This document shows, piece by piece, positions 9,529-19,700 of a DNA stretch of 64,000 nucleotides; position 1 is the stretch's first letter, and each line of letters opens with the position of its first letter. Below the pieces are notes generated by a model. That model was given only the letters and a program-made list of their open reading frames with translations, had not been told where the DNA came from and ran no database searches. The stretch comes from Alphaproteobacteria bacterium (GTDB lineage: Bacteria > Pseudomonadota > Alphaproteobacteria > Sphingomonadales > Sphingomonadaceae), in assembly GCA_018823905.1 (NCBI GenBank), contig JAHJHL010000033.1, positions 1-64,000 on the forward strand, given 5' to 3'. The translations under genes were made by a program, and so were the position numbers.

Positions 9529-10076
9529 AAGGCGTCTCCGGCACCGGCGAAGCGGCGCGTCAGCATGGATTTGAACCGGTAAATCTTGGTGGCGACGGCA
9601 TCGGACGAGACGCCCGTCACGACGCCGATTTCAGCCGCAGCAACGCCTTCGAGGTAGAGGAGCAATATCTGTCGGTCGGGCGGGTCGAGCCGGTCGATGA
9701 TCCCGAGGATCAACGCCATGGCACGTTCGCTGTCGGCACGATCGAAGGGCGTGGCGTCGGCGTCGGCGATCTCAACGTCCTCGATTGACGACCAGCCGCG
9801 CTGCGCGTGACGCTTGTTGGCGAGCATGTGCGACGTCGCGCGGTTGTGTGCGACGCGCCAGACCCATGTGCTGAGCGAGCAGCGGCCGTCGAAGGTGGCG
9901 AAACTTTGCCACAGCGCGACCTGCAATTCCTGTTCGAGATCGCGCCGCAACTCGGCATCGGCTTCATAGCCGCGCGCGAGCCGGGCGAGCGCACCGCCAA
10001 AGCGGTCGATCGCTTCCGCAAAAAGCCGATCCTGATCCCCCTCGGCCACCCCATTCTCCAATCTTTCGTGTCGCAT
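9525..10076 (-). CDS. ECF-type RNA polymerase sigma factor
   Basis: A 183-residue sigma-70 family protein. Region 2 is at about residues 20-95 (ELRRDLEQELQVALWQSF...STWVWRVAHNRATSH) and region 4 at about 125-180 (LDPPDRQILLLYLEGVAAAEIGVVTGVSSDAVATKIYR). The order and 4-base overlap with the membrane protein gene follow the usual sigma/anti-sigma arrangement. It is not the EcfG general-stress sigma, because no PhyR or NepR neighbour is present. It probably transcribes its own operon, including the beta-lactamase-like gene. Confidence 0.9.
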   Translation of the reverse strand: MRHERLENGVAEGDQDRLFAEAIDRFGGALARLARGYEADAELRRDLEQELQVALWQSFATFDGRCSLSTWVWRVAHNRATSHMLANKRHAQRGWSSIEDVEIADADATPFDRADSERAMALILGIIDRLDPPDRQILLLYLEGVAAAEIGVVTGVSSDAVATKIYRFKSMLTRRFAGAGDAL

Positions 10077-10130
10077 GCCCTTTTAGTCGGCCGGGCTGTG
10101 ACTTTCTGACGGAGGAGCGAAATTTTTTCG

Positions 10131-12110
10131 TCAGGCGTCGATCGCCGCCTCGTCGAGCGTCGCGGCGTTCGCCTGGATGAACTGGAAGCGATGTTCGGGG
10201 TGCTTGCCCATCAGCCGATCGACCAGATCCTTGACCAGATGCCGCTCCTCATATTCCTGCGGCAGGGTAACGCGCAGCATCGAGCGCGTTGCGGGGTCCA
10301 TCGTCGTTTCTTTCAATTGGTTAGGATTCATTTCTCCCAATCCTTTGAAGCGTCCGACATCAACCTTCTTGCCCTTGAACTGGGTCGCTTCGATTTCGGC
10401 GCGATGCGCATCGTCGCGAGCGTACACCGAGGTATTGCCCGACGTGATGCGATAGAGCGGCGGTTGCGCCAGATAGACATGCCCGCGTCGCACTATGTCG
10501 GGCATTTCCTGGAAGAAAAAGGTCATCAGCAAAGTCGCGATGTGCGCGCCGTCGACATCGGCATCGGTCATAATCACGATTTTTTCGTAGCGCAGCCGGT
10601 CGGCGTCGCAATCCTTGCGCATCCCGCATCCGAGCGCGAGCGCGAGGTCGGCGATTTCTTGGTTGGCGCGGATCTTGTCGTTGCTGGCGCTCGCGACGTT
10701 CAGGATCTTGCCGCGGATCGGCAGGATCGCCTGCGTTTTGCGGTTGCGCGCCTGCTTGGCGCTGCCACCGGCGCTGTCGCCTTCGACGATAAACAATTCC
10801 GTGCCTTCGGGGCCGTCATTCGCACAATCTGTAAGCTTGCCGGGCAGGCGCAGCTTGCGGCCGCTGGTCGCGGTCTTGCGCTTCACCTCCCGCTCGGCCT
10901 TACGCTTTAGCCGCTCGTCCATGCGGTCAAGGATCAGCCCGAGCAATGCGCGCCCACGATCCATATTGTCCGACAGGAAATGGTCGAAATGGTCGCGCAC
11001 CGCGTTTTCGACGAAGCGCGTGGCTTCGGGGCTCGATAGCCGATCCTTGGTTTGGCTCTGAAACTGCGGATCGCGGATGAACACCGACAGCATCATCTCG
11101 CCGCCGTTGAACACATCCTCCGCGGTGATTTGCGCGGCCTTTTTCTGCCCGATGAGCTCGCCAAAGCCGCGCAGCCCTTTGGTCAGCGCCGAACGCAGCC
11201 CCGCTTCGTGCGTCCCGCCGGCGGGGGTGGGGATGGTGTTGCAATACCAACTATACGATCCATCGGACCATAACGGCCAGGCGATCGCCCATTCGGCGCG
11301 GCCCTGATCGCCGGGAAAATCCTGGCGGCCGATGAAGGGCTCGGCGGTCGCACATTCGCGGGTGCCGATCTGTTCCTTCAGATGATCGGCGAGACCGCCG
11401 GGGAACTGGAACGTCGCCTCGGCGGGTGTGTCGTCACCGATCAGCTCAGGCGCGCATTTCCAGCGGATTTCGACGCCAGCGAACAAATAGGCCTTCGAGC
11501 GCGCCATGCGGTAAAGCCGCTGCGGTTTGAATCGCTGGTGATCGCCGAAGATTTCGGGATCGGGAATGAACGACACGCTCGTGCCACGGCGGTTGGGCGT
11601 CGGGCCAAGCTCTTCGAGGCCGCCGATGGGGGCCCCCCGCGCGAAACGCTGGCGATAGAGCAATTTGCTGCGCGCGACCTCGATCTCGGTTTCGATCGAC
11701 AGCGCGTTGACGACGCTGATCCCGACGCCATGCAGGCCGCCCGAGGTCGCATAGGCCTTCCCCTCGAACTTGCCACCCGAATGGAGCGTGGTCATGATGA
11801 CCTCAAGCGCCGATTTGCCGGGGAACTTCGGGTGCGGGTCGATCGGTATGCCGCGGCCATTGTCGGTGACGGTCAGCCGGTTGCCAGCATCGAGCGTGAC
11901 TTCGATGCGATTTGCGTGGCCCGCAACCGCCTCGTCCATGCTGTTGTCGATCACTTCGGCGGCGAGGTGGTGCAGGGCGCGTTCGTCGGTGCCGCCGATA
12001 TACATGCCGGGGCGTCGCCGGACGGGCTCCAGTCCCTCCAGCACCTCGATCTGCGAAGCATTATAGCTTTCGGTGGCCGGCGTCGCGGCATCGAACAAAT
12101 CGTGACTCAT
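10131..12110 (-). CDS. parE: DNA topoisomerase IV subunit B
   Basis: ParE supplies the ATPase of topoisomerase IV, which decatenates daughter chromosomes. The 659-residue protein has a GHKL ATPase (EVIDNSMDEA, DNGRGIP), the transducer domain and a TOPRIM domain with EGDSAGGSAKQ and the DADVDGAH metal site. The QSQTKDRLSS segment and overall length favour ParE over GyrB. I start at ATG 12110 (MSHDLFD); an in-frame ATG at 12146 would add 12 residues. The ATPase and TOPRIM motifs look intact. Confidence 0.95.
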   Translation of the reverse strand: MSHDLFDAATPATESYNASQIEVLEGLEPVRRRPGMYIGGTDERALHHLAAEVIDNSMDEAVAGHANRIEVTLDAGNRLTVTDNGRGIPIDPHPKFPGKSALEVIMTTLHSGGKFEGKAYATSGGLHGVGISVVNALSIETEIEVARSKLLYRQRFARGAPIGGLEELGPTPNRRGTSVSFIPDPEIFGDHQRFKPQRLYRMARSKAYLFAGVEIRWKCAPELIGDDTPAEATFQFPGGLADHLKEQIGTRECATAEPFIGRQDFPGDQGRAEWAIAWPLWSDGSYSWYCNTIPTPAGGTHEAGLRSALTKGLRGFGELIGQKKAAQITAEDVFNGGEMMLSVFIRDPQFQSQTKDRLSSPEATRFVENAVRDHFDHFLSDNMDRGRALLGLILDRMDERLKRKAEREVKRKTATSGRKLRLPGKLTDCANDGPEGTELFIVEGDSAGGSAKQARNRKTQAILPIRGKILNVASASNDKIRANQEIADLALALGCGMRKDCDADRLRYEKIVIMTDADVDGAHIATLLMTFFFQEMPDIVRRGHVYLAQPPLYRITSGNTSVYARDDAHRAEIEATQFKGKKVDVGRFKGLGEMNPNQLKETTMDPATRSMLRVTLPQEYEERHLVKDLVDRLMGKHPEHRFQFIQANAATLDEAAIDA

Positions 12111-12279
12111 GCAATGGCTATAGGGGGCCGCAAAGGCGGCTGGCAAGCGCGGTTTTTGGCGGGCGAATGCGGAGCGAAGGCCACTCGGCTCATCGCGTTT
12201 TTGTGCGTCGATGGAACTTTGACCATCTGGGGGGTGTTTGGCCGGAGACTAAAAAGTCACTCAAAAAGCGGAGTAAAAC

Positions 12280-13110
12280 ATGAAAACTCTCTCTCTCCTC
12301 GCCGTTCTGGCGGCCAGCACTGTTGCTGTTCCGGCGTTTGCGCAAGATCGCGATCCGTCGCAGGACTTCGACGGTCCCTACATCAGCATTGGTGGCGGTG
12401 GTACGCTGCAAGGCAGCGATCGCGGCGAAAGCGTAATCTTCGATACCGATCGCGACGGCACTTATGGCGACCAGGTTACGACCGTCGGCGGCGCGAACGC
12501 CTTCTCCCCGGGCTTTTGCAACGGTGCAGCAACGAGCAGCGCCAACATCGGCTGTCGCAACGATAAGGACGGTCCGGAATATTTCGGTCGCCTGGGTTTC
12601 GACAAGCGCATGGGCAATTTTGTTCTGGGCGCGGTGATCGAAGGTGGCCGCAGCGAAGCACGTGACAGCGTCACGGCTTTCTCGACGACCCCTGCAAGCT
12701 ACACCTTCAGCCGTGAAGCCGATTATCAAGCCAATGCCCGCCTGCGCGCCGGTTACACGCCCGGTGGTGGCGCCCTGTTCTATGTCACCGGTGGCGGTGC
12801 CTATGCGCGCCTCGACAACCGTTTCTCGACGAGCAACGGTGCCAACAGCTTTGCCGATAACGGCAAGACGAACGGTTGGGGCTACACCGCAGGTGGCGGC
12901 GCCGAAGTGATGGTGACCAACAACATCGCGGTCGGCCTCGAGTATCTCTACACCGACATCAAGGACGATGATTTTGTCGTCAACGTCGGCCCGGGTACCG
13001 CGCCGCCGACCAACCCGTTCCTGCTCAATGGTGGCGGGACCGACATGAAGCGCAGCAGCGACCATTTCCGCACCCATAGCGTGCGTGGGACGCTCAGCTT
13101 CCGCTTCTAA
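12280..13110 (+). CDS. Outer-membrane beta-barrel protein (OmpA/Opa-like)
   Basis: A 276-residue exported protein. The signal peptide is about residues 1-21 (ending VPAFA). Alternating amphipathic strands and glycine/aromatic-rich turns follow (GPYISIGGGG, FGRLGFDKRM, NARLRAGYT, NIAVGLEYLYTDI), and the C terminus is SFRF with a final Phe, as for BAM-inserted barrels. This fits the 8-stranded OmpA/Opa-like porin family; the function may be surface stability or adhesion. It stands alone, divergent from parE, with about 170 bases upstream that must carry both promoters. The purine-rich agcggagtaaaac precedes the ATG. Confidence 0.88.
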   Translation: MKTLSLLAVLAASTVAVPAFAQDRDPSQDFDGPYISIGGGGTLQGSDRGESVIFDTDRDGTYGDQVTTVGGANAFSPGFCNGAATSSANIGCRNDKDGPEYFGRLGFDKRMGNFVLGAVIEGGRSEARDSVTAFSTTPASYTFSREADYQANARLRAGYTPGGGALFYVTGGGAYARLDNRFSTSNGANSFADNGKTNGWGYTAGGGAEVMVTNNIAVGLEYLYTDIKDDDFVVNVGPGTAPPTNPFLLNGGGTDMKRSSDHFRTHSVRGTLSFRF

Positions 13111-13168
13111 ACTTTTACAAACGAAGAAATCGGAAGGCGTCGGATCGAAGGATCTGGCGCCTTTCGGC

Positions 13169-13567
13169 TTATTTGGTACCGGGCGCCGCGAAGATCGCGA
13201 AATTTCCGTTGGCGCTGCTGACCAGACGGCCGTCCTGGTAGAGTTTGGCGTCGATATTGGCGACGCGTTTGCGGCGGTGGAGCACCACCGCCTCGCAGGT
13301 CAGGCGACCCTCGCCGACGCGGACATGATAGTTGAACTTGATTTCCAGCGTCGCGCACCATTGTTCGGCATCGAGCACGCTGGTCAGCGCGCCGCCCATC
13401 GCGGTGTCGGCGAGCGAGTAAGCAACGCCGCCATGCGCGGCGCCTTGCGGGCTGAAATGCTGCTGCGGATTGACGTCGATCGCCATCGTGCAGCGACCGT
13501 CGCCACGCTCGACCATTTGCAGGCCGAGCGCGCGCGCGAACTCCAACTCCTGCGCGAACGGCTTCAC
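13169..13567 (-). CDS. PaaI family thioesterase
   Basis: A hotdog-fold thioesterase of about 132 residues. The GAAHGGVAYSLADTAMGGAL motif is the family's active-site helix region, and FNYHVRVGEGRLTCEAVV follows. It lies downstream of gcrA on the same strand. I place the start at GTG 13567, about 10 bases beyond the gcrA stop; a longer reading frame running back into gcrA translates to arginine-rich sequence and is unlikely. The ribosome site is weak, so the start is uncertain. Substrate unknown. Confidence 0.8.
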   Translation of the reverse strand: MKPFAQELEFARALGLQMVERGDGRCTMAIDVNPQQHFSPQGAAHGGVAYSLADTAMGGALTSVLDAEQWCATLEIKFNYHVRVGEGRLTCEAVVLHRRKRVANIDAKLYQDGRLVSSANGNFAIFAAPGTK

Positions 13568-13577
13568 CGAACGCGCC

Positions 13578-14273
13578 CTAACGAACTCGGGGCCCTCCGA
13601 ACGGCGGCGGCGGGGGCGGGCGGCGCGTGCCACGCGGCAGCTGCGCCTGATAGGCGCGGCCGCAATGCTCGACGCAATAGGGAAAGCCAGGGTTCACGGC
13701 CTGACCGCAGAAGTGGAAGTCGGGCTCGCCGGGATGCCCCATCGGCCAGCGGCAGATGCGGTCGTTGAGGTCGAGCAGGGTCGTCTTGTCGGCGATCTCC
13801 GGGCTCGGCTTGGCGGGGACGAGACGGCGCGGCGGCGCTGGCGGGATCGGCGCCTGCTGGTCGCCCGGTCCCTGACGGATAAAGCCGCCGGGGCCGATCG
13901 AGACGATACGCGGCTGATCAGCCTTAGGAATCTGCTCACCGACCGAACCGTCGGCAGTCGGCGTGTCGACCGTCGGGCGCGCTTCAGACCTTGGCGGGGC
14001 AGGGGCGACCGGACGCGGCGCGGCGGGCGCTGCGGCGCGCGGGGCCGCTACAGGGGCAACCGGTTTCGGTGCAGCAGGAGCAGCGACTTTGGCAGGCTTA
14101 ACCTTATCGGTCGCTTTCACCGGCGACGGGCGCGATTTCAGGCCCAGGCGATGCGCCTTGCCGATCACCGCATTGCGGCTGACGCCGCCGAGTTCGTCGG
14201 CGATCTGGCTGGCGGTCAGCCCTTTTTCCCACATGGTGCGCAGGCTTTCGATGCGCTCATCGGTCCAAGACAT
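13578..14273 (-). CDS. gcrA: GcrA family cell cycle regulator
   Basis: GcrA is an alphaproteobacterial sigma70-associated regulator that senses adenine methylation by CcrM to time cell-cycle transcription. The N terminus is the diagnostic DNA-binding domain (MSWTDERIESLRTMWEKGL...ASQIADELGGVSRNAVIGKAHRLGL). A long proline/alanine-rich linker (about 50-150) leads to a C-terminal sigma-interacting domain with CRWPMGHPG...FHFCG...YCVEHC. The four cysteines and two histidines of this region suggest metal binding. At 231 residues it is longer than Caulobacter GcrA because of the linker. The divergent neighbour is an ABC permease. Confidence 0.93.
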   Translation of the reverse strand: MSWTDERIESLRTMWEKGLTASQIADELGGVSRNAVIGKAHRLGLKSRPSPVKATDKVKPAKVAAPAAPKPVAPVAAPRAAAPAAPRPVAPAPPRSEARPTVDTPTADGSVGEQIPKADQPRIVSIGPGGFIRQGPGDQQAPIPPAPPRRLVPAKPSPEIADKTTLLDLNDRICRWPMGHPGEPDFHFCGQAVNPGFPYCVEHCGRAYQAQLPRGTRRPPPPPPFGGPRVR

Positions 14274-14391
14274 ATTCTATTCCTTATCATTCCACGCCGC
14301 GGGCTATGTCGCGGTTATCGATGCGATCCTTGCGGACCGGCGCCACTGCCCAGCTTGCGGTAAGATCGGGGAGGCGATAGGCGAGAACGCC

Positions 14392-15264
14392 ATGAACGAC
14401 CAGCCCCAAATTTCGCGACCCGACTCGAGCAAATTCGCGGCAACCCCGCCCTTTGCGGAACCGGGAGTGCCGCACATCCGGACGCTCAATGTGCCCGGCA
14501 TGCAGGCGCTATATGTCAAGGAGGTGCGGCGGTTTTTCAAGGTGCAGCTGCAAACAATCTGGGCACCCGCGATCACCACTCTTCTATTCCTCGTCATTTT
14601 CACCGTCGCACTGGGCGGCGCGGGACGGAAAGTCATCGGCGTTCCCTTTGCCGATTTCATCGCGCCGGGGCTGATCATGATGGCGATGCTGCAGAACAGC
14701 TTTGCCAATGCCAGCTTTTCGCTGCTCGTCGGCAAGATCCAGGGGACGATCGTCGATTATCTGATGCCGCCGCTGGCCGTCGGCGAACTGATCATCGCGC
14801 TGGTCGGCGCCGCGATCACCCGCGCACTGCTGGTCGGGCTGGCACTGTGGCTGGCAATGTCCCTATGGCCGGGAGTTAGCGTGATGCCCAATCATCTGTG
14901 GGCAGTGGTGGTGTTCGGCGTGCTCGGCGCGTCGATGCTCGGCTTCCTTGGCCTGATTACCTCGGTCTGGGCCGAGAAGTTCGATCATGCGGCGGCGGTG
15001 ACCAACTTTGTCGTGACGCCGCTCGCGCTGCTCTCCGGGACTTTCTACTCGGTCGATCGGCTGGCGCCGTGGTTTCAGACCGTCGCGCATGGCAATCCCG
15101 TCTATTATGCGATCATGGGCTTTCGCTACGGTTTCATCGGAACGGTGGATTCGACGATCGCTAACCCGATTCTGACCGCGATCCTGGTGCTGGTCGGGGT
15201 CAATATCGCGCTGGGATTGCTGACCTATCGCCTGCTCGCGTCGGGCTGGAAACTGAAGGCCTGA
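14392..15264 (+). CDS. ABC-2 type transporter permease
   Basis: A 290-residue inner-membrane protein of the ABC-2 permease family, which exports polysaccharides, lipids or drugs. An amphipathic segment (KEVRRFFKVQLQTIWAP) precedes about six hydrophobic helices, and the typical late motif LLSGTFYSVDRLAPWFQTVAHGNPVYY is present. I start at ATG 14392 (MNDQPQ); the upstream extension is antisense gcrA sequence. The matching ATP-binding subunit is not next to it: both neighbours are on the other strand. The substrate is unknown. Confidence 0.9.
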   Translation: MNDQPQISRPDSSKFAATPPFAEPGVPHIRTLNVPGMQALYVKEVRRFFKVQLQTIWAPAITTLLFLVIFTVALGGAGRKVIGVPFADFIAPGLIMMAMLQNSFANASFSLLVGKIQGTIVDYLMPPLAVGELIIALVGAAITRALLVGLALWLAMSLWPGVSVMPNHLWAVVVFGVLGASMLGFLGLITSVWAEKFDHAAAVTNFVVTPLALLSGTFYSVDRLAPWFQTVAHGNPVYYAIMGFRYGFIGTVDSTIANPILTAILVLVGVNIALGLLTYRLLASGWKLKA

Positions 15265-15274
15265 ACCCGCTTGC

Positions 15275-15649
15275 TTAGTGGCGATGAATGGCGCGGACGC
15301 GGTAGCGGCCGTCGTTGAGCCCCTCGAACATCGCCTCGATCTGCGGGTGATCGATCGGCCCGCCTTCGGCGTCGGGCACCAGATTTTGCTGGCTGACATA
15401 AGCGATATAGGATGAATCGCCGTTTTCGGCGAGCAGATGGTAATAGGGCTGCTCTTTCGCCGGACGGATTTCCTCCGGGATTGCCTCATACCATTCGTCG
15501 CTGTTGGCGAACACCGGGTCGATATCGAACACAACGCCGCGAAAATCGAACATGCGATGGCGCACAATGTCGCCCGGCGCAAAGCTGGCGGCGCCAATCA
15601 GCGGGGCGGTGACGGCCGCGGGACGCTCGGGGGAGGATTCGGAAATCAT
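15275..15649 (-). CDS. hspQ: Heat shock protein HspQ / hemimethylated-DNA-binding (YccV-like)
   Basis: A 124-residue YccV-like domain protein. HspQ-type members modulate Lon specificity and bind hemimethylated DNA in vitro. The domain begins at about residue 24 (FAPGDIVRHRMFDFRGVVFDIDPVF), then EEIRPAKEQPYYHLLAENGDSSYIAYVSQQNLVPD. About 20 residues of unstructured N terminus precede it. The gene is convergent with the ABC permease, with 10 bases between the stops. Confidence 0.85.
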   Translation of the reverse strand: MISESSPERPAAVTAPLIGAASFAPGDIVRHRMFDFRGVVFDIDPVFANSDEWYEAIPEEIRPAKEQPYYHLLAENGDSSYIAYVSQQNLVPDAEGGPIDHPQIEAMFEGLNDGRYRVRAIHRH

Positions 15650-15837
15650 CCGCCTAATCTATGGCTATTCCCTGTTGTTTCAACCCTGTTACACTCGGTT
15701 GCCCGCCGGTGGGTCGAATCCCGGCTGTGATGCGCGTTACAGAGGTTGGCATAGTCCGTGGTAAGCGAACTGCTCGGCCGCCGGTTGTACCGGGTGGGAT
15801 TGCGGGCCGTGTTGATTGCAACAGGGAAAGGCATAGC

Positions 15838-16473
15838 ATGAACGACATTCCGACAAGTAACCCGACGCCGCCGCCAAGCCCCGCATCGGGCATTATCGAG
15901 CGGGCCAAGAATATCATCCTCAAACCCAAAGAGACGTGGGTCGCGATCGACTCGGAACCCGCGACCACACAGTCGATTTATATGCCTTATGTGCTGGTGC
16001 TGGCCGCGATCGGGCCAATCGCTCAGTTCATCGGTGGCCAGGTTTTCGGTTACGGCGCCTTTGGCATCAGTTTCCACCCGCCCATCGGCACCGCACTGGT
16101 ATCGGCGATATTATCCTATGGGCTGGCGCTGGCGACAACCTTTGCGCTCGCGCTGGTGATCGACGGGCTGGCGCCCAATTTCGGTGGGCAAAAGAACCAG
16201 GTTCAGGCGCTGAAGGTCGCGGCCTATTCGGCGACGGCAGGCTGGCTGGCGGGAATATTCGGCCTGATCCCGGCGCTTGCGATCCTAGGACTGCTCGGCC
16301 TCTACAGCCTCTATCTGCTGTACCTGGGGCTACCGATCCTGATGAAGGTGCCGCAGGACAAGGCGCTGGGCTATACTGTGGTCGTGATCATCGTCGCGGT
16401 CGTGCTGTTCCTGATCGTCGGTGCGATCGTCGCATCGCTGACCGCGCCGTCTTTACGCGGCATCAGTATCTAG
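15838..16473 (+). CDS. Yip1 family membrane protein
   Basis: A 211-residue protein whose first 30 residues are cytosolic and proline-rich. The KNIILKPKETWVAIDSEP segment is characteristic of bacterial Yip1-domain proteins. About five hydrophobic helices follow (about 50-70, 85-110, 130-150, 155-175 and 180-205). I start at ATG 15838, preceded by the good ribosome site agggaaagg. The function is unknown; bacterial Yip1 proteins are unassigned membrane proteins. The long upstream region shared with hspQ shows no obvious regulatory element. Confidence 0.8.
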   Translation: MNDIPTSNPTPPPSPASGIIERAKNIILKPKETWVAIDSEPATTQSIYMPYVLVLAAIGPIAQFIGGQVFGYGAFGISFHPPIGTALVSAILSYGLALATTFALALVIDGLAPNFGGQKNQVQALKVAAYSATAGWLAGIFGLIPALAILGLLGLYSLYLLYLGLPILMKVPQDKALGYTVVVIIVAVVLFLIVGAIVASLTAPSLRGISI

Positions 16474-16483
16474 CGTTTACCAG

Positions 16484-16509
16484 CCGTCCCGGCGGTCACG
16501 CCGGGGCGG
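16484..16509 (+). terminator. Possible terminator hairpin after Yip1-like gene
   Basis: CCGTCCCGGCG and CGCCGGGGCGG form an 11-bp stem with one G-U pair and a 4-base loop directly after the stop at 16473. There is no T tract, so it is a weak or factor-dependent terminator at best. It also lies downstream of the tRNA on the other strand. Confidence 0.35.
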
Positions 16510-16540
16510 TTGCCCGCTGGTGGTCAGTTCAGGGTAAAAA

Positions 16541-16630
16541 TGGAGGAGAGTGAGGGATTCGAACCCTCGGTACCGTTGCCGGCACTTCGCATTTCGAGTG
16601 CGACGCTTTCGACCACTCAGCCAACTCTCC
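16541..16630 (-). tRNA. tRNA-Ser (anticodon CGA)
   Basis: A 90-base class II tRNA on the minus strand. The 7-bp acceptor stem pairs GGAGAGT with ACTCTCC, and CCA is encoded. The anticodon stem-loop is CGCA-CTCGAAA-TGCG, giving CGA, which reads the serine codon UCG. The long variable arm expected for tRNA-Ser follows, then the T arm GAGGG-TTCGAAT-CCCTC. The discriminator base reads as T, not the usual G. Confidence 0.95.
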
Positions 16631-16711
16631 TCGCTGAGAGGTGACGCCCCTAGCGGCGGTCCGCCGCGCTTGCAACCCTCTAGTCACAAAAGCGACGGAC
16701 CGGGCGTCAGA

Positions 16712-19700
16712 TTATGGCTTTTCTGCTTCCCACCAATAGGCTGCGCGCTTGCGGTTGCCCGTCGCGACCTCGTTCATCGTCAGCGGATCGTAAAGACGTC
16801 CGCCGAGCATGACGCGGTGGATGCGTTCGGTGTTGCGGATATCCTGCATCGGATCGGCGTCGAGAATCAAAAGGTCGGCGAGTTTGCCCGCTTCGAGCGA
16901 CCCGACATCCTTGCCATAGCCCAGCGAGGTGGCAGGCATGATCGTTGCAGCGCGCAGCGCATCGATATTGCTCCATCCGCCGCGCACGAACGACCAGATT
17001 TCCCAATGCGCGCCGAGCCCCGATTGCTGGCCGTGCGCGCCGATCGACACCATCCGGCCGGCCGCGGCGATCTTGCCCGCCTCACGCGCCGAATCATCAT
17101 CGACATAATCGCCCTCGGGCGCGATCGTGCGGCGCTTGTTGTTCGCGGCCAGCTGCGCCGGCGGGATATGTTTGGTCAGGATCGGGTGCTCCCACACATT
17201 GGTGTGCGCGCGCCAATAAGGATCGCCCGCGGGGCCGCCGTAGGTGACGACCAGCGTCGGGGTGTAATCGACCCGCGTCTGCCCCCACAACTGGACCAGA
17301 TCCTTGTAGAAGGTGTGGAGCGGGATGTTGTGCTCGACGGTCGAATTGCCATCCTGGATCAGCGACACGTCCATCGTGTACAGCGAGCCACCCTCGGGCA
17401 CGACGAGCATGCCCTCGGCCTGTGCCGCCTTGACGACCATCTGGCGCTGGTCGCGGCGCGGCTGGTTATAGTTTTTCACGCTGTGCGCACCCTGCGCCTT
17501 CAGGCGGCGAATATGGGCGAGCGCGTCGTCGTAGCTGTTGATCTCGGCATAAACGCCCGCCGCTTTCGCACCATAGATAATCTCGCCGGTCGAAAAGATA
17601 CGTGGCGCGAGGATCAGCCCGGCGCGCTGCATTTCGGACGAAACAAAGATTTCGGAGGCGCGCGACGACGGGTTGTGGCTGGTTGTCGTCCCCATCGCCA
17701 GATTGACGATTTCGGACCAGTTCTGCTGCGGGATCAGTTCGTCGTCGCCGTGGCTGCCGTGCGCGTGGGCATCTACGAAGCCGGGGACGATGGTCTTGCC
17801 GGTTGCATCGACGGTGACCGCGCCTGCCGGAACGCTGATCGATGCCAACGGCCCGACCGCAGTGATGCGATCACCCTCGATGACGATCGCGCCGTTATCA
17901 ATGATGCCGCCGTCCGCTCCGGCCATGGTAACGATCCGCGCGCCAGTGATAACGACGGTGCCACGGCGCTTGGCCGCGGCCTGTGTCATCGCGAGTGAGA
18001 CGCCATCGGTCGGCGGCGTAAACTTCGGTGCCTTCTCGTCCGCTGGCGCGTTGGTGAACAGGCTAGCGAGATCGGCGCTGAACAGCGTCGCCCCGCGGCT
18101 CCAGTGGAGGCGGCGGCCGCCGTCCGACCAGTGGATATATTCGGCGCCGCTGCCGCTGACCCGCGTGACCGGCAGCGCGCCGCTCTTGGTACCAAGTGCG
18201 ATATCCTGCCCGCCGGGCATCAGCGGGGTCACATAGGCGTCGTAATTCTGGCGGAAGGCCAGCGTGCGTCCGTCGGGCGAGATTTCATAGTCGCTGACCA
18301 GTTCGCCATTGGCGTGGGTGCGCTTGTCCTGCCCGCTGAGGTCGGTGCTGACGAGGTGGCTCTTGCCGTCGCCTGCGGTGACCATGAAGATACGGTCGCT
18401 GGTCGCGCCATATTGCGGTTTGGCACCGTCAGCGCTGACCCGCTCAGCGGTGCCGCCGGTCGCAGCGATACGATAAACGCCCGGATCTTCGCTCCAGCGC
18501 GTCGAGGTCAGGCCGCCGCCGCGGCGCCGTTCGAAGACGATCGTCTTGCCGTCGGGCGAGAAGCGCGGTTCGGCATAGAGGCCGGGGACGCTCGTTACCT
18601 TGCGCGATGCTCCGCCCCCCGCACCGATGGTGTGAATTTCACCCATGCCGGTGTCGGTCCAGCGCACAAAGACGAGCGACTTGCCATCGCGCGACCAGCT
18701 CGGCCACGCCTCCATCGCGTCGTCCTTGGCGGCAGTCAGTCGCCGCGCGGTGCCGCCGCTGGTGGGCTTGATGTGGAGCTTGCCGAGCGTTTCGAACACG
18801 ACACTGCGCCCGTCGGGCGACACTTCCGCCCAGCGCGGCATTTGCGTCGTGAAGCTGTCGGGGGCGACCTCGACCGCGGGATGGGTCGCGTCGATGATCA
18901 CGCGATCGTCGTTGATGCTGAACGGAATGACGCGCGCTTCGCCGCCCTGACCGCTCACACGGCGCAGCTTGCCCCCGGCCCAGAAAAGAATGTCGCGGCT
19001 GTCGGGGGTCCACGCCATATTCGGATAGACGCCGGTCACCGCCCAGGTTTCCTGCACATCCTGATCGAGTGCATCGTAAACTTTGCGTTCGGTGCCCGAG
19101 GCGAGGTCTTTGACGTACAGCTTCGATTGGGTCGCCTCGCGGCGCACAAACGCAAGCCGCTTGCCGTCGGGCGAGGGGGTGGGGCGCACCGCGCCGCCCG
19201 CGCCCGACGCCGCGGTGCTGACCTTGGCATCCTGCAGATCATAGCGTTCGATGTGGAACAGGTCGGTGTTGCTGTCCTGCGCATATTCAAAGATCGGGCC
19301 GGGGGTGACGTTGCGCGTGTAGAACACGCTCTTGCCGTCGGCAGCGAAGATCGGCTCGCCGAGTTCCTTCTGGTGGCGTTCATTTGGCTTCTTGACCAGC
19401 GGCACCCCGGCACCGCCCGACACATGATACATCCAGACTTCGCCGGTACCGAGCGAGCGACCGGTGGTGAAATGCTTTTTGGCGACGATGAACTGCCCGT
19501 CGGGGCTCCAGCTCGGCTGATTGAGCAGGCGGAAGTCTTCCTTGCTCACCTGCACCTTGCCGCTGCCGTCGCGGTTCATCAGCCAGATATTGTCGCCGCC
19601 CGCACGGTCGGACACGAAGGCGATGCGCTTGCCGTCGGGCGAAAAGCGCGGCTGATGCTCGAACGCCAGCCCCTCGGCGATGCGCGTCGGGGTGCCACCT

